A stretch of 64,000 nt of DNA, from the NCBI RefSeq assembly GCF_003031585.1, contig NZ_PWAA01000011.1, positions 62,001 through 126,000 of the forward strand, in the 5' to 3' direction. Source of the DNA: Thalassobius sp. I31.1. Lineage in GTDB: Bacteria > Pseudomonadota > Alphaproteobacteria > Rhodobacterales > Rhodobacteraceae. Below are positions 20,588 to 29,505 of the stretch, piece after piece. Below the pieces are notes generated by a model. The model was not told the origin of the DNA. It saw only the letters and a list, made by a program, of their open reading frames with translations, and did not search any database. The first letter of the stretch is position 1. Each line of letters begins with the position of its first letter. A program made the position numbers and the translations under genes.

Positions 20588-21469
20588 TCAGCTGTTCTTC
20601 CGGGATTCTGTCAGAATATTCAAATAGTTCGCCCCGAAAATAACGATTGCGCCGATAATGGCGGTCCACTCCAGGGCTTCATCATAAAGAATAATTCCGA
20701 CCACAACGATGATGGGCAGGCGGGCAAAGTCGATCGGTGACACGATCATGGCGGGCGCAACCGTCAGTGCGCGGGCGATGCAGAAATGGGCCAGCAAACC
20801 GCAGATTCCCACAAGGATCAGCCAGGGCGCTGTATCTGACGCGGGCAGGGTGATTTCGCCATCATACCCGGCGGTGATCAGGCCAAAGACTGTTTGTGTC
20901 ACAACCAGCCAGAACATGATCTTGGTGATGCTGTCATGCCGGGTCATCTGTTTGGTCAGGATATGTGTGATCGCAAAGCCAATGGCGGCCAGTGCTGCCG
21001 CGACAAGGCCGGGCGACAGGGTTGCCGTATCGGGGCGGGCCACCAGAAGGATGCCGCAAAACCCCAGAAGAACGGCAAACAGGCGGACAGATGTCAGCTT
21101 TTCCCCAAGAAACAAAGTGGCAAAGATCATCACCCAGACCGGCACGGTGAATTCCAGCGCAAAGACCTGCGCCAGTGGGATCAGAGGCAGGGCAAAGAAC
21201 CAGAGGTTCTGGCCCGTGAAATGCGCGAGGTTGCGGAAGATGTGGCGGCTGAAATGACGCGTATTGACCTGGTTCAGCGTGCCGGCATAACCGCCAATCG
21301 ATAAAACGATGATCACCCCGATGACAGACCGCCAGAGCATCAGTTCAAACGTATCCAGATCACTTGCCAGTTCGCGCCCGGCGATGGCCATCAGCGTGAA
21401 GGAGATGATCGAACCTGACATCCACATGGCGGCGGTCAGAATGGCGGGGCGTTGGGGCGTTTGCGTCAT
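20588..21469 (-). CDS. DMT superfamily (EamA) transporter
   Basis: A 293-residue inner-membrane protein with ten predicted segments arranged as two EamA repeats (PVWVMIFATLFLGEKLTSVRLFAVLLGFCGILLV in the first; ILYDEALEWTAIIGAIVIFGANYLN in the second). Members export or import small metabolites; substrate unknown. Start taken as the ATG at 21469 (MTQTPQRP); an upstream ATG at 21487 adds six residues, and neither has a clear ribosome-binding site. Confidence 0.85.
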   Translation of the reverse strand: MTQTPQRPAILTAAMWMSGSIISFTLMAIAGRELASDLDTFELMLWRSVIGVIIVLSIGGYAGTLNQVNTRHFSRHIFRNLAHFTGQNLWFFALPLIPLAQVFALEFTVPVWVMIFATLFLGEKLTSVRLFAVLLGFCGILLVARPDTATLSPGLVAAALAAIGFAITHILTKQMTRHDSITKIMFWLVVTQTVFGLITAGYDGEITLPASDTAPWLILVGICGLLAHFCIARALTVAPAMIVSPIDFARLPIIVVVGIILYDEALEWTAIIGAIVIFGANYLNILTESRKNS

Positions 21470-21505
21470 GGGGGGACAATGGCGCAAATCAGGCGGGCTG
21501 CAAGC

Positions 21506-22176
21506 CTATTTCAGCCAATCATCGCGGTTTTCTGTGCCGATGATCCCGCCGATCTGCCAGGCAGCTGCACGTAACGTGTTGAAACCTGTCGCCAGGACTT
21601 CGCGCCAGACCATTGCGCCTTCTGGCCAATTAAGGTTCGGGCTTGTGCTTCGGAAGGGTTCGGAATTGGAAAGGGCGATATCAAAACTGCGGTTGTCATT
21701 AAGCGCCGCCCACTGCAAAGATGCCCAGACGCGGGGCAGGTGGAAGCCTTCGGACACAGCGATGATGCGGCCATTCTGAGGCAGATCAGGCAGGGAAAAC
21801 AAAGCGTTCTGCAAGGTGGAGAGAGAGCGTGTTTCGCTTGTTATTACGTCGCGTGTTACGCCCAGGGATACAGCCAGTTCGCGCATCTGATCACCGGCGG
21901 AAGGGCCACCATCACGGGCCATACCACCCGACATATGCAGGCGCGGGGCTGCGCCCTGCTGATAAAGTGCCACTGCTTTTCAACGCGCAGGATGCTGGAA
22001 TAGTGCAGGGTTCCATCGTCATCCATGCCAGCCCCAAACACCATGATGACGTCTGCGGGTGCAAATGTATCGGGTTCGGTCAGATCCTGAAGCCAGGCAA
22101 ACGTCGGAATAAAAAGCAGCAGAGAAATGAAAACAAGAACAACAAGCGCCAGAAAGCGGCGGAACAGTTTAATCAA
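21506..22176 (-). pseudogene. YdcF/ElyC-like (DUF218) protein, frameshifted
   Basis: Read leftwards, a TTG start overlapping the previous stop gives a membrane anchor (MIKLFRRFLALVVLVFISLLLFIP, residues about 3-25) and ADVIMVFGAGMDDDGTLHYSSILRVEK. The frame then breaks at a run of four A (plus-strand T4 at 21977-21980); the next frame continues AVALYQQGAAPRLHMSGG, SLSTLQNALFSLP and VSEGFHLPR to the stop at 21506. One missing A restores a normal DUF218 protein of about 220 residues, a family linked to envelope polysaccharide metabolism. Either a real mutation or a sequencing error. Confidence 0.8.
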
Positions 22177-22454
22177 CCGGGGACCTCTGTGATTTCATAG
22201 TCGCGGGGAATGCCTGCGGTGATCTCTGCCCAGGGGGACGCTTTGGTGCGGGTCTGATGGGTGTCGAAAGCGGCCTGATCTGTGAAGGTTTCAGCCACAT
22301 CAAAACGACCGGGAATGTCAGGGTTTTCAGTGACTTCAAAGGAAATGCAGCCAGGTTCCTGGTGGGTCAGGCGAATGTGATCAATAAGGCCCGCGCGCAC
22401 ATCTGAAAGCCTGTTTTCAGGCACCTGAATATATCCGGTCAGACGTATTTTCAT
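22173..22454 (-). CDS. Antibiotic biosynthesis monooxygenase (ABM) domain protein
   Basis: A 93-residue dimeric ferredoxin-like fold protein of the ABM/putative quinol monooxygenase family: MKIRLTGYIQVPENRLSDVRAGL, EPGCISFEVTENPDIPGRFDVAETFTDQAAFDTHQ. Such proteins often act on quinols or have undefined oxygenase roles. The ATG at 22454 starts at the conserved strand. It overlaps the following YdcF-like gene (TTG start) by four bases. Confidence 0.8.
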   Translation of the reverse strand: MKIRLTGYIQVPENRLSDVRAGLIDHIRLTHQEPGCISFEVTENPDIPGRFDVAETFTDQAAFDTHQTRTKASPWAEITAGIPRDYEITEVPG

Positions 22455-22527
22455 CGCGCAGATCCTTGTTTTGCAATGCTGGAAGGGCGTCACAGACCCT
22501 CAGCAGGGGCTTCGGGTGTTCGCAACT

Positions 22528-22552
22528 CAAAACGCTCCACCGGAGCGTTTTG
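22528..22552 (-). terminator. Terminator after guaA
   Basis: CAAAACGCTCC and GGAGCGTTTTG pair perfectly across a three-base loop, 18 bases beyond the guaA stop on the minus strand. The stem itself supplies the A/T tracts. Confidence 0.8.
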
Positions 22553-22569
22553 TCCTTACAGGTCGTTGC

Positions 22570-24126
22570 TCACTCCCACTCAATCGTGCCAGGAGGTTTC
22601 GATGTGATGTCATAGGTCACGCGGTTGATGCCTTCGACTTCATTGATGATCCGCGTTGCGGTTTCACCGAGGAACTCATGACTGAACGGGTAGTAATCCG
22701 CAGTCATGCCATCAACTGACGTCACCGCGCGCAGGGCACAGGCGTAGTCATAGGTGCGGCCATCGCCCATCACGCCCACGGTTTTCACCGGCAGGATCGC
22801 AACAAAAGCCTGCCAGATATCATCATACAGACCATGTTTACGAATCTGATCGATGTAAACCGCATCGGCTTTGCGCAGGATTTCCAGTTTCGGGCGGGTG
22901 ATTTCACCCGGACAACGGATCGCAAGGCCTGGCCCCGGGAAGGGATGACGACCGATGAAAGAGGCCGGAAGACCAAGTTCACGGCCCAGCGCGCGCACTT
23001 CGTCTTTGAACAGCTCACGCAGAGGTTCGACCAGTTTCAGGCCCATTTTCTCAGGCAGACCGCCCACATTGTGGTGCGATTTGATGGTCACGGAGGGACC
23101 ACCAGAGAAGCTGACGGATTCAATCACATCAGGGTACAGCGTGCCCTGGGCGAGGAATTCCGCGCCATCAATCGTGTCGGCGTGTTTCTGGAACACATCA
23201 ATGAACAGCTTGCCGATGATCTTGCGTTTGGTTTCCGGGTCAGACTGCCCGTCAAGTTCGCCCAGGAACAATTCCTGTTCATCCGCATGGATCAGCTGCA
23301 TGTTGTAATTGTCGCGGAACATGGCGACAACTTCTTCGGATTCACCCTGACGCAGCAACCCGTGATCGACAAACACACAGGTCAGCTGATCGCCGATGGC
23401 TTCGTGGATCAGCACGGCGGCAACAGAGCTGTCAACGCCGCCGGACAGGCCACAGATGACGTTCTTGTCACCAACCTGTTCGCGGATCTTGTCGATCATC
23501 TGCTGACGATAGGCACCCATTGTCCAGTCACCAGAGAAACCTGCAAGTTTCACGAAATTCTCATAAAGTTTCGCACCGCGTGGGGTGTGGTGCACTTCGG
23601 GGTGGAACTGCACAGCGTAGAAATGACGCGACGCGTCAGCGGTGATCGCATAAGGTGCGTTTGGCGATGTGCCGTAAACGTCAAAACCCGGTGCGATTTC
23701 AGAGACATGGTCGCCGTGGCTCATCCAGACCTGTTCGTCACCATCGGTGAACCAGCCTTCCAGGATATCCAGTGAATTTTCCGGTGTCACAAAGGCGCGG
23801 CCGAATTCTGCGGTGCCGTGACCGCTTTCAACTTTGCCGCCCAGCTGGTGCATCATCACCTGTTGGCCATAGCAGATACCCAGGATCGGAACGCCGTAGT
23901 CAAAGATTTCCTGCGGCGCGCGCGGGGAACCTTCACGGGTCACGCTGTCCGGGCCGCCGGAAAAGATAATGGCCTTGGGCGCAAATTCCTTCACAAACGC
24001 CATGGTGACGTTCTGATAAGGGTGAATTTCGCAGTAAACTCCGAGCTCACGCAGGCGGCGCGCGATAAGCTGCGTGACCTGGCTGCCGAAGTCGATGATC
24101 AGGAGGTTTTCATGGTGCTGTGTCAT
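22570..24126 (-). CDS. guaA: GMP synthase (glutamine-hydrolysing)
   Basis: A 518-residue enzyme converting XMP to GMP with glutamine and ATP. The class I amidotransferase domain carries the nucleophile Cys85 in LGICYGQQ and the His/Glu pair in FHPEVHHT; the synthetase domain has the PP-loop [12 protein letters not shown] and ends with PPGTIEWE. The ATG at 24126 (MTQHHENLL) is preferred to the longer frame from 24198, which adds 24 residues of no family similarity. Works downstream of GuaB, encoded at 13.7 kb. Confidence 0.97.
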   Translation of the reverse strand: MTQHHENLLIIDFGSQVTQLIARRLRELGVYCEIHPYQNVTMAFVKEFAPKAIIFSGGPDSVTREGSPRAPQEIFDYGVPILGICYGQQVMMHQLGGKVESGHGTAEFGRAFVTPENSLDILEGWFTDGDEQVWMSHGDHVSEIAPGFDVYGTSPNAPYAITADASRHFYAVQFHPEVHHTPRGAKLYENFVKLAGFSGDWTMGAYRQQMIDKIREQVGDKNVICGLSGGVDSSVAAVLIHEAIGDQLTCVFVDHGLLRQGESEEVVAMFRDNYNMQLIHADEQELFLGELDGQSDPETKRKIIGKLFIDVFQKHADTIDGAEFLAQGTLYPDVIESVSFSGGPSVTIKSHHNVGGLPEKMGLKLVEPLRELFKDEVRALGRELGLPASFIGRHPFPGPGLAIRCPGEITRPKLEILRKADAVYIDQIRKHGLYDDIWQAFVAILPVKTVGVMGDGRTYDYACALRAVTSVDGMTADYYPFSHEFLGETATRIINEVEGINRVTYDITSKPPGTIEWE

Positions 24127-24355
24127 GAGGATGCTGTAAATTGTGTGCCCCTCTGACGCAAGCCGCAAAAGCAACCTGGCCCGATCCGAAACCTGCATTT
24201 AGTGCGGCATTCCGGTAAAATGATGCGGGACAAGGACGCGTTGTAGCGGAAAAATTAACAATTTTCCTGTTTTTTGCTTCCGATTCGTCTTGAATTCGCC
24301 TCATTTTCGACAGAGACTGTCCCGGTTGATTTTAACCAGTGGTGAAGTGGAACTG

Positions 24356-25360
24356 ATGGAGACTTTGACCCTATATCGCTTAAGCGCAGATCCGGCATTT
24401 TCGGGCTCTGTGACTGTCACGGCGGCCTTTACCGTTGATATAACCGATGATGATCCGGATCTGGAAAGAAATGATGTTTCTGGTCCGCAGCTTGATCTTT
24501 CGACGGTTCCGAATATCAGCAATTCCACAAATTTTTCGGTCTTTGAACAATACACAGCGACAGGCCCGTCAGGTCCGGTGACCTTCATCATGGTTCAGTG
24601 GAGCCCGGTGCCTTACATATTCCTGACAGATGGCAGTTTGTCTGCAAATGATGTGATCACCGGTACCGGCACTGGAGTCGGGCCGACTGTCACAAGCGGC
24701 CTTGAGTATACAGATCTTCCGGATTTTGTTTGCTTCGCCGCCGGTACACGGATCGAAACACCGCGCGGGTTGCGTCTGATTGAAGATCTGAAAGCCGGTG
24801 ATCAGGTCGTGCTGGCCAATGGTTTGTGCTGCCCGATCCGCTGGATTGGCTGTCGAAAACTGTCGCGCGCAGAACTGAAGGCCGCGCCGCATCTGCGTCC
24901 GATCCGATTTAAAGCCGGCTCTATGGGGGTGGGGTGTCCAGCGCGGGATGTCTGGTTGTCGCCGCAGCATCGCGTGGCGGTCACGGCAACGGGGCTTGAA
25001 CTGATTTCAGACGCCAGTGTGATGCTGGCTTCCGCGAAATCGCTTGTGAATGGCAAAGATGTGCTGCAACGGCAGGGGTTCAGACCTGTCGAATATTTCC
25101 ACATTCTGTTTGATCAGCATGAAATCCTGAATATTGACGGGCTGATGTGCGAAACCTTCTTTCCTGGCGAAACCACAATGGATGCCTTGTCGGAAGCAAC
25201 CCGGGGAGAGCTATATGAATTGTTTCCCGATCTGGAACATGATCTGCACAGTTATGGCGATACAGCCCTGCCGGTTCTGAAACCTTATGAAACCTCTGTT
25301 ATAATGTCAGACGTCCGAACGGCTTCAAAATCAGATTTTCGACAGTTTGCCCTGCATTAA
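24356..25360 (+). CDS. Hint (Hedgehog/intein) domain protein, copy 2
   Basis: A 334-residue protein. Residues 1-125 form a beta-rich, Thr/Asp-rich domain; from about 126 comes a Hint_2-type domain: CFAAGTRIETPRGLRLIEDLKAGDQV, IRWIGCRKLSRAEL, LRPIRFKAGSMG, SPQHRVAVT, and FDQHEILNIDGLMCETFFPG. Such proteins are abundant in Rhodobacterales; they resemble autoprocessing Hedgehog/intein modules, with Cys at the domain start, but cleavage has not been shown for this one. The ATG at 24356 is taken instead of the TTG at 24290. Residues 1-125 share no obvious identity with the other two Hint proteins here. Confidence 0.85.
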   Translation: METLTLYRLSADPAFSGSVTVTAAFTVDITDDDPDLERNDVSGPQLDLSTVPNISNSTNFSVFEQYTATGPSGPVTFIMVQWSPVPYIFLTDGSLSANDVITGTGTGVGPTVTSGLEYTDLPDFVCFAAGTRIETPRGLRLIEDLKAGDQVVLANGLCCPIRWIGCRKLSRAELKAAPHLRPIRFKAGSMGVGCPARDVWLSPQHRVAVTATGLELISDASVMLASAKSLVNGKDVLQRQGFRPVEYFHILFDQHEILNIDGLMCETFFPGETTMDALSEATRGELYELFPDLEHDLHSYGDTALPVLKPYETSVIMSDVRTASKSDFRQFALH

Positions 25361-25484
25361 TTCCTCTCGTTACTTCGTAAACCCGGGCAAATGTCGCTTT
25401 CGCCTGCCAGAGGCCGTATTTTCCCTTATTCCCGTCAGTTTCCCGGTTTAAACATAGCGCAAACGACATTTCGGGAGAGTATCC

Positions 25485-27026
25485 ATGGCAGAAGCAGGAC
25501 GCAGACGTGCACGTGGGGGCGGCGGTGCAGCCCGTCGCGCAGAACGCACAGCGATTCACATTGAAACCGCTAAGTTCATTGAACGTAAGATTCCCAATCT
25601 GGAAATCCTCAATGAAGAAGCCCTGTCTATCATCGAGGAAAACGCAGAAACCGTTCTGGCGGAAGTGGGCGTTAACTTTGTTGAATGTCCTGAGGCTCTG
25701 GAACTCTGGCGTGAAGCCGGTGCGGAAATTGATGGCGAGCGCGTGCGCATTCCCCGTGGTCTGTGCCGCGAGCTGATCAAAACTGCGCCGTCCAGCTATA
25801 CCCAGCACGCCCGCAACCCGGAGAAATCCGTTGAAATCGGCGGCAACAGCCTGGTGCTGGCACCAGTATATGGCCCGCCCTTTGTGCGTGATGCTGACGG
25901 TGGCCGCCGTTACGCGACCATGGATGATTTCAACAAATTCGTAAAGCTGGGCTATATGTCCAAATATCTGCACCATTCCGGTGGTACAGTCTGTGAACCT
26001 ACAGATGTTGCGGTGAATAAACGTCACCTTGATATGCTGCACGCGCATATGACCCTGTCTGACAAGCCTTACATGGGCTCTGTGACGGAACCATCCCGCG
26101 CGGCAGATTCTGTTGAAATGTCCAAGATCCTGTTTGGTGAGGAATTTGTTGATCAGAACGCGGTTATGACATCGCTGATCAATATCAACTCTCCGCTGAC
26201 CTTTGACCCGATCATGGTTGGTGCGCTGGATGTTTACGCGAAAGCCGGGCAGGGCTGCATCATTTCACCGTTCATCGTGGGCGGCGCAATGGCACCTGTG
26301 TCGGTTGCCGGTACGCTGACCCAGGTTCTGGCAGAAGTTCTGGCGGGTATTGCTTACAGCCAGCTTGTGCGCAAAGGCGCGCCGGTGATCTTCGGCTGCT
26401 TTGTGACCTCTATCGACATGAATTCCGGTGCGCCTACATTCGGGACGCCAGAAGCGTCACAGATCCTGTACGGTGCAGGTCAGCTGGCCCGTCGTTATGG
26501 TCTGCCGTTCCGGTCCGGTGGTGGTCTTTGTGGGTCCAAACTGCCTGACGCCCAGGCCGCCTATGAAACCGCCCACACCCATAACGCAGCGCTGTTGGGT
26601 GGTGTGAACTTCATGCTGCATTCCTGTGGCTGGCTGGAAGGTGGCCTTGTGTCTTCCTTTGAGAAATTCGTCATGGATGCGGATCAGCTGGGTGTTCTGC
26701 ACCGTCTGGCAGAGGGCATTGATATGTCTGAAAACGGTCAGGCGATGGGCGCGATCCGTGAAGTTGGGCCAGGTGGTCACTATCTGGGATGTGAGCACAC
26801 CCAGGCGAACTTCAAAACCGCGTTCTGGAAAACAGATCTGCTGGACTATAAGCCGTTTGAAACCTGGCATGAGGAAGGCGCGCGCGATACTGTGGCGCTT
26901 GCCAAAGCCCGCGTTGAAAAGCTGCTGAACGATTACCAGCAGCCTGCAATGGATCCGGCGATCCGTGAGGCGCTGGATGAATACGTCGCGCGCAAAAAGG
27001 CAGCTGAGCCCGACGCATTCGTCTGA
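25485..27026 (+). CDS. Trimethylamine methyltransferase family protein (non-pyrrolysine MttB), copy 1
   Basis: A 513-residue MttB-superfamily TIM-barrel (NLEILNEEALSIIEENAETVLAEVGVNF, YGPPFVRDADGG, HHSGGTVCEPTDVAVN, LPFRSGGGLCGSKLPDAQAAYE). No in-frame TAG occurs, so there is no pyrrolysine; such members demethylate quaternary amines such as glycine betaine or proline betaine by passing a methyl group to a corrinoid protein. The N-terminus is Arg/Gly/Ala-rich (GRRRARGGGGAARRAERT). GGGAGAG precedes the ATG. It is convergent, six bases apart, with the DUF6477 gene. Copy 2 is at 40.3 kb; substrate unknown. Confidence 0.9.
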   Translation: MAEAGRRRARGGGGAARRAERTAIHIETAKFIERKIPNLEILNEEALSIIEENAETVLAEVGVNFVECPEALELWREAGAEIDGERVRIPRGLCRELIKTAPSSYTQHARNPEKSVEIGGNSLVLAPVYGPPFVRDADGGRRYATMDDFNKFVKLGYMSKYLHHSGGTVCEPTDVAVNKRHLDMLHAHMTLSDKPYMGSVTEPSRAADSVEMSKILFGEEFVDQNAVMTSLININSPLTFDPIMVGALDVYAKAGQGCIISPFIVGGAMAPVSVAGTLTQVLAEVLAGIAYSQLVRKGAPVIFGCFVTSIDMNSGAPTFGTPEASQILYGAGQLARRYGLPFRSGGGLCGSKLPDAQAAYETAHTHNAALLGGVNFMLHSCGWLEGGLVSSFEKFVMDADQLGVLHRLAEGIDMSENGQAMGAIREVGPGGHYLGCEHTQANFKTAFWKTDLLDYKPFETWHEEGARDTVALAKARVEKLLNDYQQPAMDPAIREALDEYVARKKAAEPDAFV

Positions 27027-27032
27027 CCCTTT

Positions 27033-27329
27033 TCAGCTTTTGCTTTGCTTCCGGGCGCGTAAAAGCTGAATTTCCGCCATCAGGGCGACCAGAACTTCTA
27101 TATGACGGGCGATGCTGTAGGTGGCGTCGCCCGTTTTACGTTTCTCATCCATATCGCCTTCAATGTTTACCAGCTGTGTGACAGCACGACCGGGGCCAGG
27201 CAGGCGTATATCCGCAATCAGACGGGCCAGATCGCGTTCGCGGCTGTAACCGGACAGGCCGAAGCGGGCAGCACGGATCAGAAGGCGTGGACGGCGCAGT
27301 GTGTTCAGAAGTGTCATAAGATCGGTCAT
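27033..27329 (-). CDS. DUF6477 family protein
   Basis: A 98-residue protein, MTDLMTLLNTLRRPRLLIRAARFG..., matching a short family found in Rhodobacterales and annotated DUF6477. It is basic with an Arg-rich centre, a helical second half (IARHIEVLVALMAEIQLLRARKQ) and no membrane segment; function unknown. The start at 27329 has GGGGAT just upstream; the frame is open back to 27374. It is divergent from the DUF6456 gene with a candidate CtrA-type site in between. Confidence 0.75.
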   Translation of the reverse strand: MTDLMTLLNTLRRPRLLIRAARFGLSGYSRERDLARLIADIRLPGPGRAVTQLVNIEGDMDEKRKTGDATYSIARHIEVLVALMAEIQLLRARKQSKS

Positions 27330-27462
27330 TTGCATCCCCATTGATGAGCAGTTGCCTGACGCTAACTCAACCATAACGGGTGTTGCGTGGCTGCGAATTC
27401 ACCGTTCGATGGGTTCTGAAACTGTTTAGAATTGATGAACACAATGGATCGAACCTGAAATA

Positions 27463-27477
27463 TTAACCAACAAGTAA
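27463..27477. promoter_or_regulatory. CtrA-like box between DUF6477 and DUF6456 genes
   Basis: TTAA-CCAACAA-GTAA matches the CtrA consensus TTAA-N7-TTAA in seven of eight fixed positions. It lies in the 215-base divergent region, 68 bases upstream of the DUF6456 start. Single-site evidence only. Confidence 0.3.
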
Positions 27478-27544
27478 CGGATGCAATCTTAAGTTGAGGC
27501 TGGTTAACGCACCGGTGCGGCTGTCAGAAGGGGGCAAAGCAGGA

Positions 27545-28717
27545 ATGGTCAGATCAACAGAAACAGGTACGCCTGATGTTGCTGAACTTCCTGGCTGGGT
27601 TCCCGGTGCGGCGAAGAACTATCTTCTGCACACGGAAACCGGTCTTCCGATCCGCGCTCTGGCCCGTGAAAACGGCTGTCATGCCTCGACCATCCTGCGC
27701 CAGGTGCGTCGTTTTGAAAACCTTCGGGACGATGTTCTGATTGATGAGGCGCTGTGTCTGCTGAGCCAGAAATATTTTCAGGTATCCCGCTCTTCTGCTG
27801 AGCATTCTAAAAAGGATATCGCGACCATGAAACTACCCACCTCAAAAGCTGCGCAACTGCGTGAACAGGCCCCAGACGTCAGCCGTGGTGCGCTTGTGCG
27901 CCAGGAAAAAGAAGAACGCAATGCGCTGACGCGTATGGCGGAAAGCGGTGCAATCCTTGTGGTGGCCGGCGATCTTGAGAAAGCTGTTGTTGTGCGCAAT
28001 CTCAGCGGGGGGAAATCTGTGCGTACTGCCGTGATTGACCGGGAAACCGCAAGTTCGCTTGCGCTGAAAGACTGGATCAATTGCACAGGCAAGGGCAAGA
28101 TCACACAGTATAAGATCACAGGCGCCGGGCGGTCGGCGCTGAAGCGGATGATTTCAGGCGATCCGGGGCAGCCTGGTTTTAATGATATGCAGGCAGCCTT
28201 TGGGGATCAGCACCGGATCTGGGGTGAAAAACAGCTGGCCAGCGGCTGTGAAGACGAAAAACCGCGCCGGATGCGCTATAATATCGCGGAAAGCCCGCTG
28301 GCAGGTCTGGCGCGGCGTCGGGACAAAAGCGGCAAGCCTTTTCTGACGGATGATCTTGTGCATGTGGGCGAACGTCTGCGTGAAGATTTTGAACTGGCGC
28401 AGATGGGGCCGCGTGTGGCGCAGAACTGGGAACGGTTCCTGACCGGGGGCGGACGGGGCAGTTTTGCAGCGGACAGCGGTGTTGGCCATGGCCCGGATGA
28501 AGCGCGCCGTCGGGTGTCTGGCGCGCTGGAACATCTGGGGCCGGGGCTGGGTGATGTGGTTCTGCGCTGCTGCTGTTATCTGGAAGGCATGGAGGCCGCA
28601 GAAAAGCGCATGGGCTGGTCAGCGCGGTCGGGCAAGATCGTGCTGAGGATCGCGCTGCAACGGCTGAAGCGTTATTATGATGAAACCCACGGCAAATTCG
28701 GCCCGATGATCGGCTAA
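27545..28717 (+). CDS. DUF6456 domain protein with N-terminal helix-turn-helix
   Basis: A 390-residue protein. Near residues 32-55 a helix-turn-helix-like segment (LPIRALARENGCHASTILRQVRRFE) is visible; the C-terminal 130 residues (from about 255) form the DUF6456 domain, with GALEHLGPGLGDVVLRCCCYLEGMEAAEK and KIVLRIALQRLKRYYDE. The family is largely alphaproteobacterial and looks like a DNA-binding regulator; no target is known to me. The ATG at 27545 is preferred over a TTG at 27494. It ends with its own terminator. Confidence 0.8.
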   Translation: MVRSTETGTPDVAELPGWVPGAAKNYLLHTETGLPIRALARENGCHASTILRQVRRFENLRDDVLIDEALCLLSQKYFQVSRSSAEHSKKDIATMKLPTSKAAQLREQAPDVSRGALVRQEKEERNALTRMAESGAILVVAGDLEKAVVVRNLSGGKSVRTAVIDRETASSLALKDWINCTGKGKITQYKITGAGRSALKRMISGDPGQPGFNDMQAAFGDQHRIWGEKQLASGCEDEKPRRMRYNIAESPLAGLARRRDKSGKPFLTDDLVHVGERLREDFELAQMGPRVAQNWERFLTGGGRGSFAADSGVGHGPDEARRRVSGALEHLGPGLGDVVLRCCCYLEGMEAAEKRMGWSARSGKIVLRIALQRLKRYYDETHGKFGPMIG

Positions 28718-28740
28718 ATAAAAAGTAATCGAACACATAA

Positions 28741-28767
28741 AAAGGCCCGCACATTGGCGGGCCTTTT
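28741..28767 (+). terminator. Terminator after DUF6456 gene
   Basis: AAAGGCCCGC and GCGGGCCTTT pair across a six-base loop and end in TTTT; 23 bases after the stop. Probably bidirectional, serving the convergent peroxiredoxin gene at 28787. Confidence 0.88.
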
Positions 28768-28786
28768 CTATCGAATGAACAAAAGC

Positions 28787-29320
28787 TTATGCGCTTTCTT
28801 TCAGCCAGTTCAGAACGGTTTCAGGGGAAGATTCACCATATGGATCTTCGCCGTGGTTGTCCGCAAGGCCCGGCTCTTCGAACCATGCTTCGACAACGCC
28901 GTCGTTGATGACAGCGGCATAACGCCAGGAACGCATGCCAAAGCCCAGGTTGCTTTTCTCAACCAGCATACCCATTTTACGGGTGAATTCGCCGCAGCCG
29001 TCAGGGATGACGTCAACATTTGCGATCTTCTGGTCCTGGGCCCATTTGTTCATCACAAAGCTGTCGTTTACGGACATGCAGTAGATGCCGTCGATGCCCT
29101 GTGCCTGGAAATCAGCAAAGCCGTTTTCATAGCCTGGCAGCTGGTAAGTGGAACAGGTCGGGGTGAACGCGCCTGGCAGAGAGAACAGCACAACGCGCTT
29201 GCCTTTGAAGTAATCCGCAGTGGATTTGTCTTCCCAGCGGAACGGGTTGTCGCCACCAATGGCTTCGTCACGTACGCGGGTTTTGAAGGTCACTTCAGGC
29301 AGTTTTTGTCCGGACTTCAT
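28787..29320 (-). CDS. Peroxiredoxin (Prx5/redoxin family)
   Basis: A 177-residue thiol peroxidase. The peroxidatic Cys lies in GAFTPTCSTYQLPGYE, the PxxxTxxC motif; the C-terminal region RSWRYAAVINDGVVEAWFEEPG is typical of the Prx5/AhpE-like group that reduces H2O2 and organic peroxides using glutathione or thioredoxin. AAAGGA seven bases upstream supports the ATG at 29320 (MKSGQKLPEV); an ATG at 29338 would add six residues. Stands alone between two terminator/promoter regions. Confidence 0.92.
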   Translation of the reverse strand: MKSGQKLPEVTFKTRVRDEAIGGDNPFRWEDKSTADYFKGKRVVLFSLPGAFTPTCSTYQLPGYENGFADFQAQGIDGIYCMSVNDSFVMNKWAQDQKIANVDVIPDGCGEFTRKMGMLVEKSNLGFGMRSWRYAAVINDGVVEAWFEEPGLADNHGEDPYGESSPETVLNWLKESA

Positions 29321-29505
29321 CGGAAATTCCTTTGTCATTGTTAAGGTCTGGCGAGAGCTGACCATATGTTTCGCGAAGCTACTTAAAACGATTCTAAGTG
29401 TCGTTCAATCGACTCTGTGCCGCAGGGTGCTAATCTTTGCGCTGCCTCTGGTAAATCAGGCAGATCTTCGCTAGCTGTTAGGGAAGCCCTGTAAGGATGC
29501 CAGAT

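Noticed and set aside
22834-23775. Long plus-strand frame (313 codons) opposite guaA
   Set aside because: It is fully antisense to the conserved GMP synthase gene, has no family features and reflects the GC-rich codon pattern of guaA.
24248-24275. Terminator-like GGAAAA...TTTTCC followed by T6 upstream of Hint copy 2
   Set aside because: The stem is only about 6 bp and AT-rich, and no rightward gene precedes it; it lies in a divergent promoter region.
25485-27026. Pyrrolysine-containing trimethylamine methyltransferase
   Set aside because: No in-frame TAG occurs in either MttB homologue, so these are not pyrrolysine enzymes.
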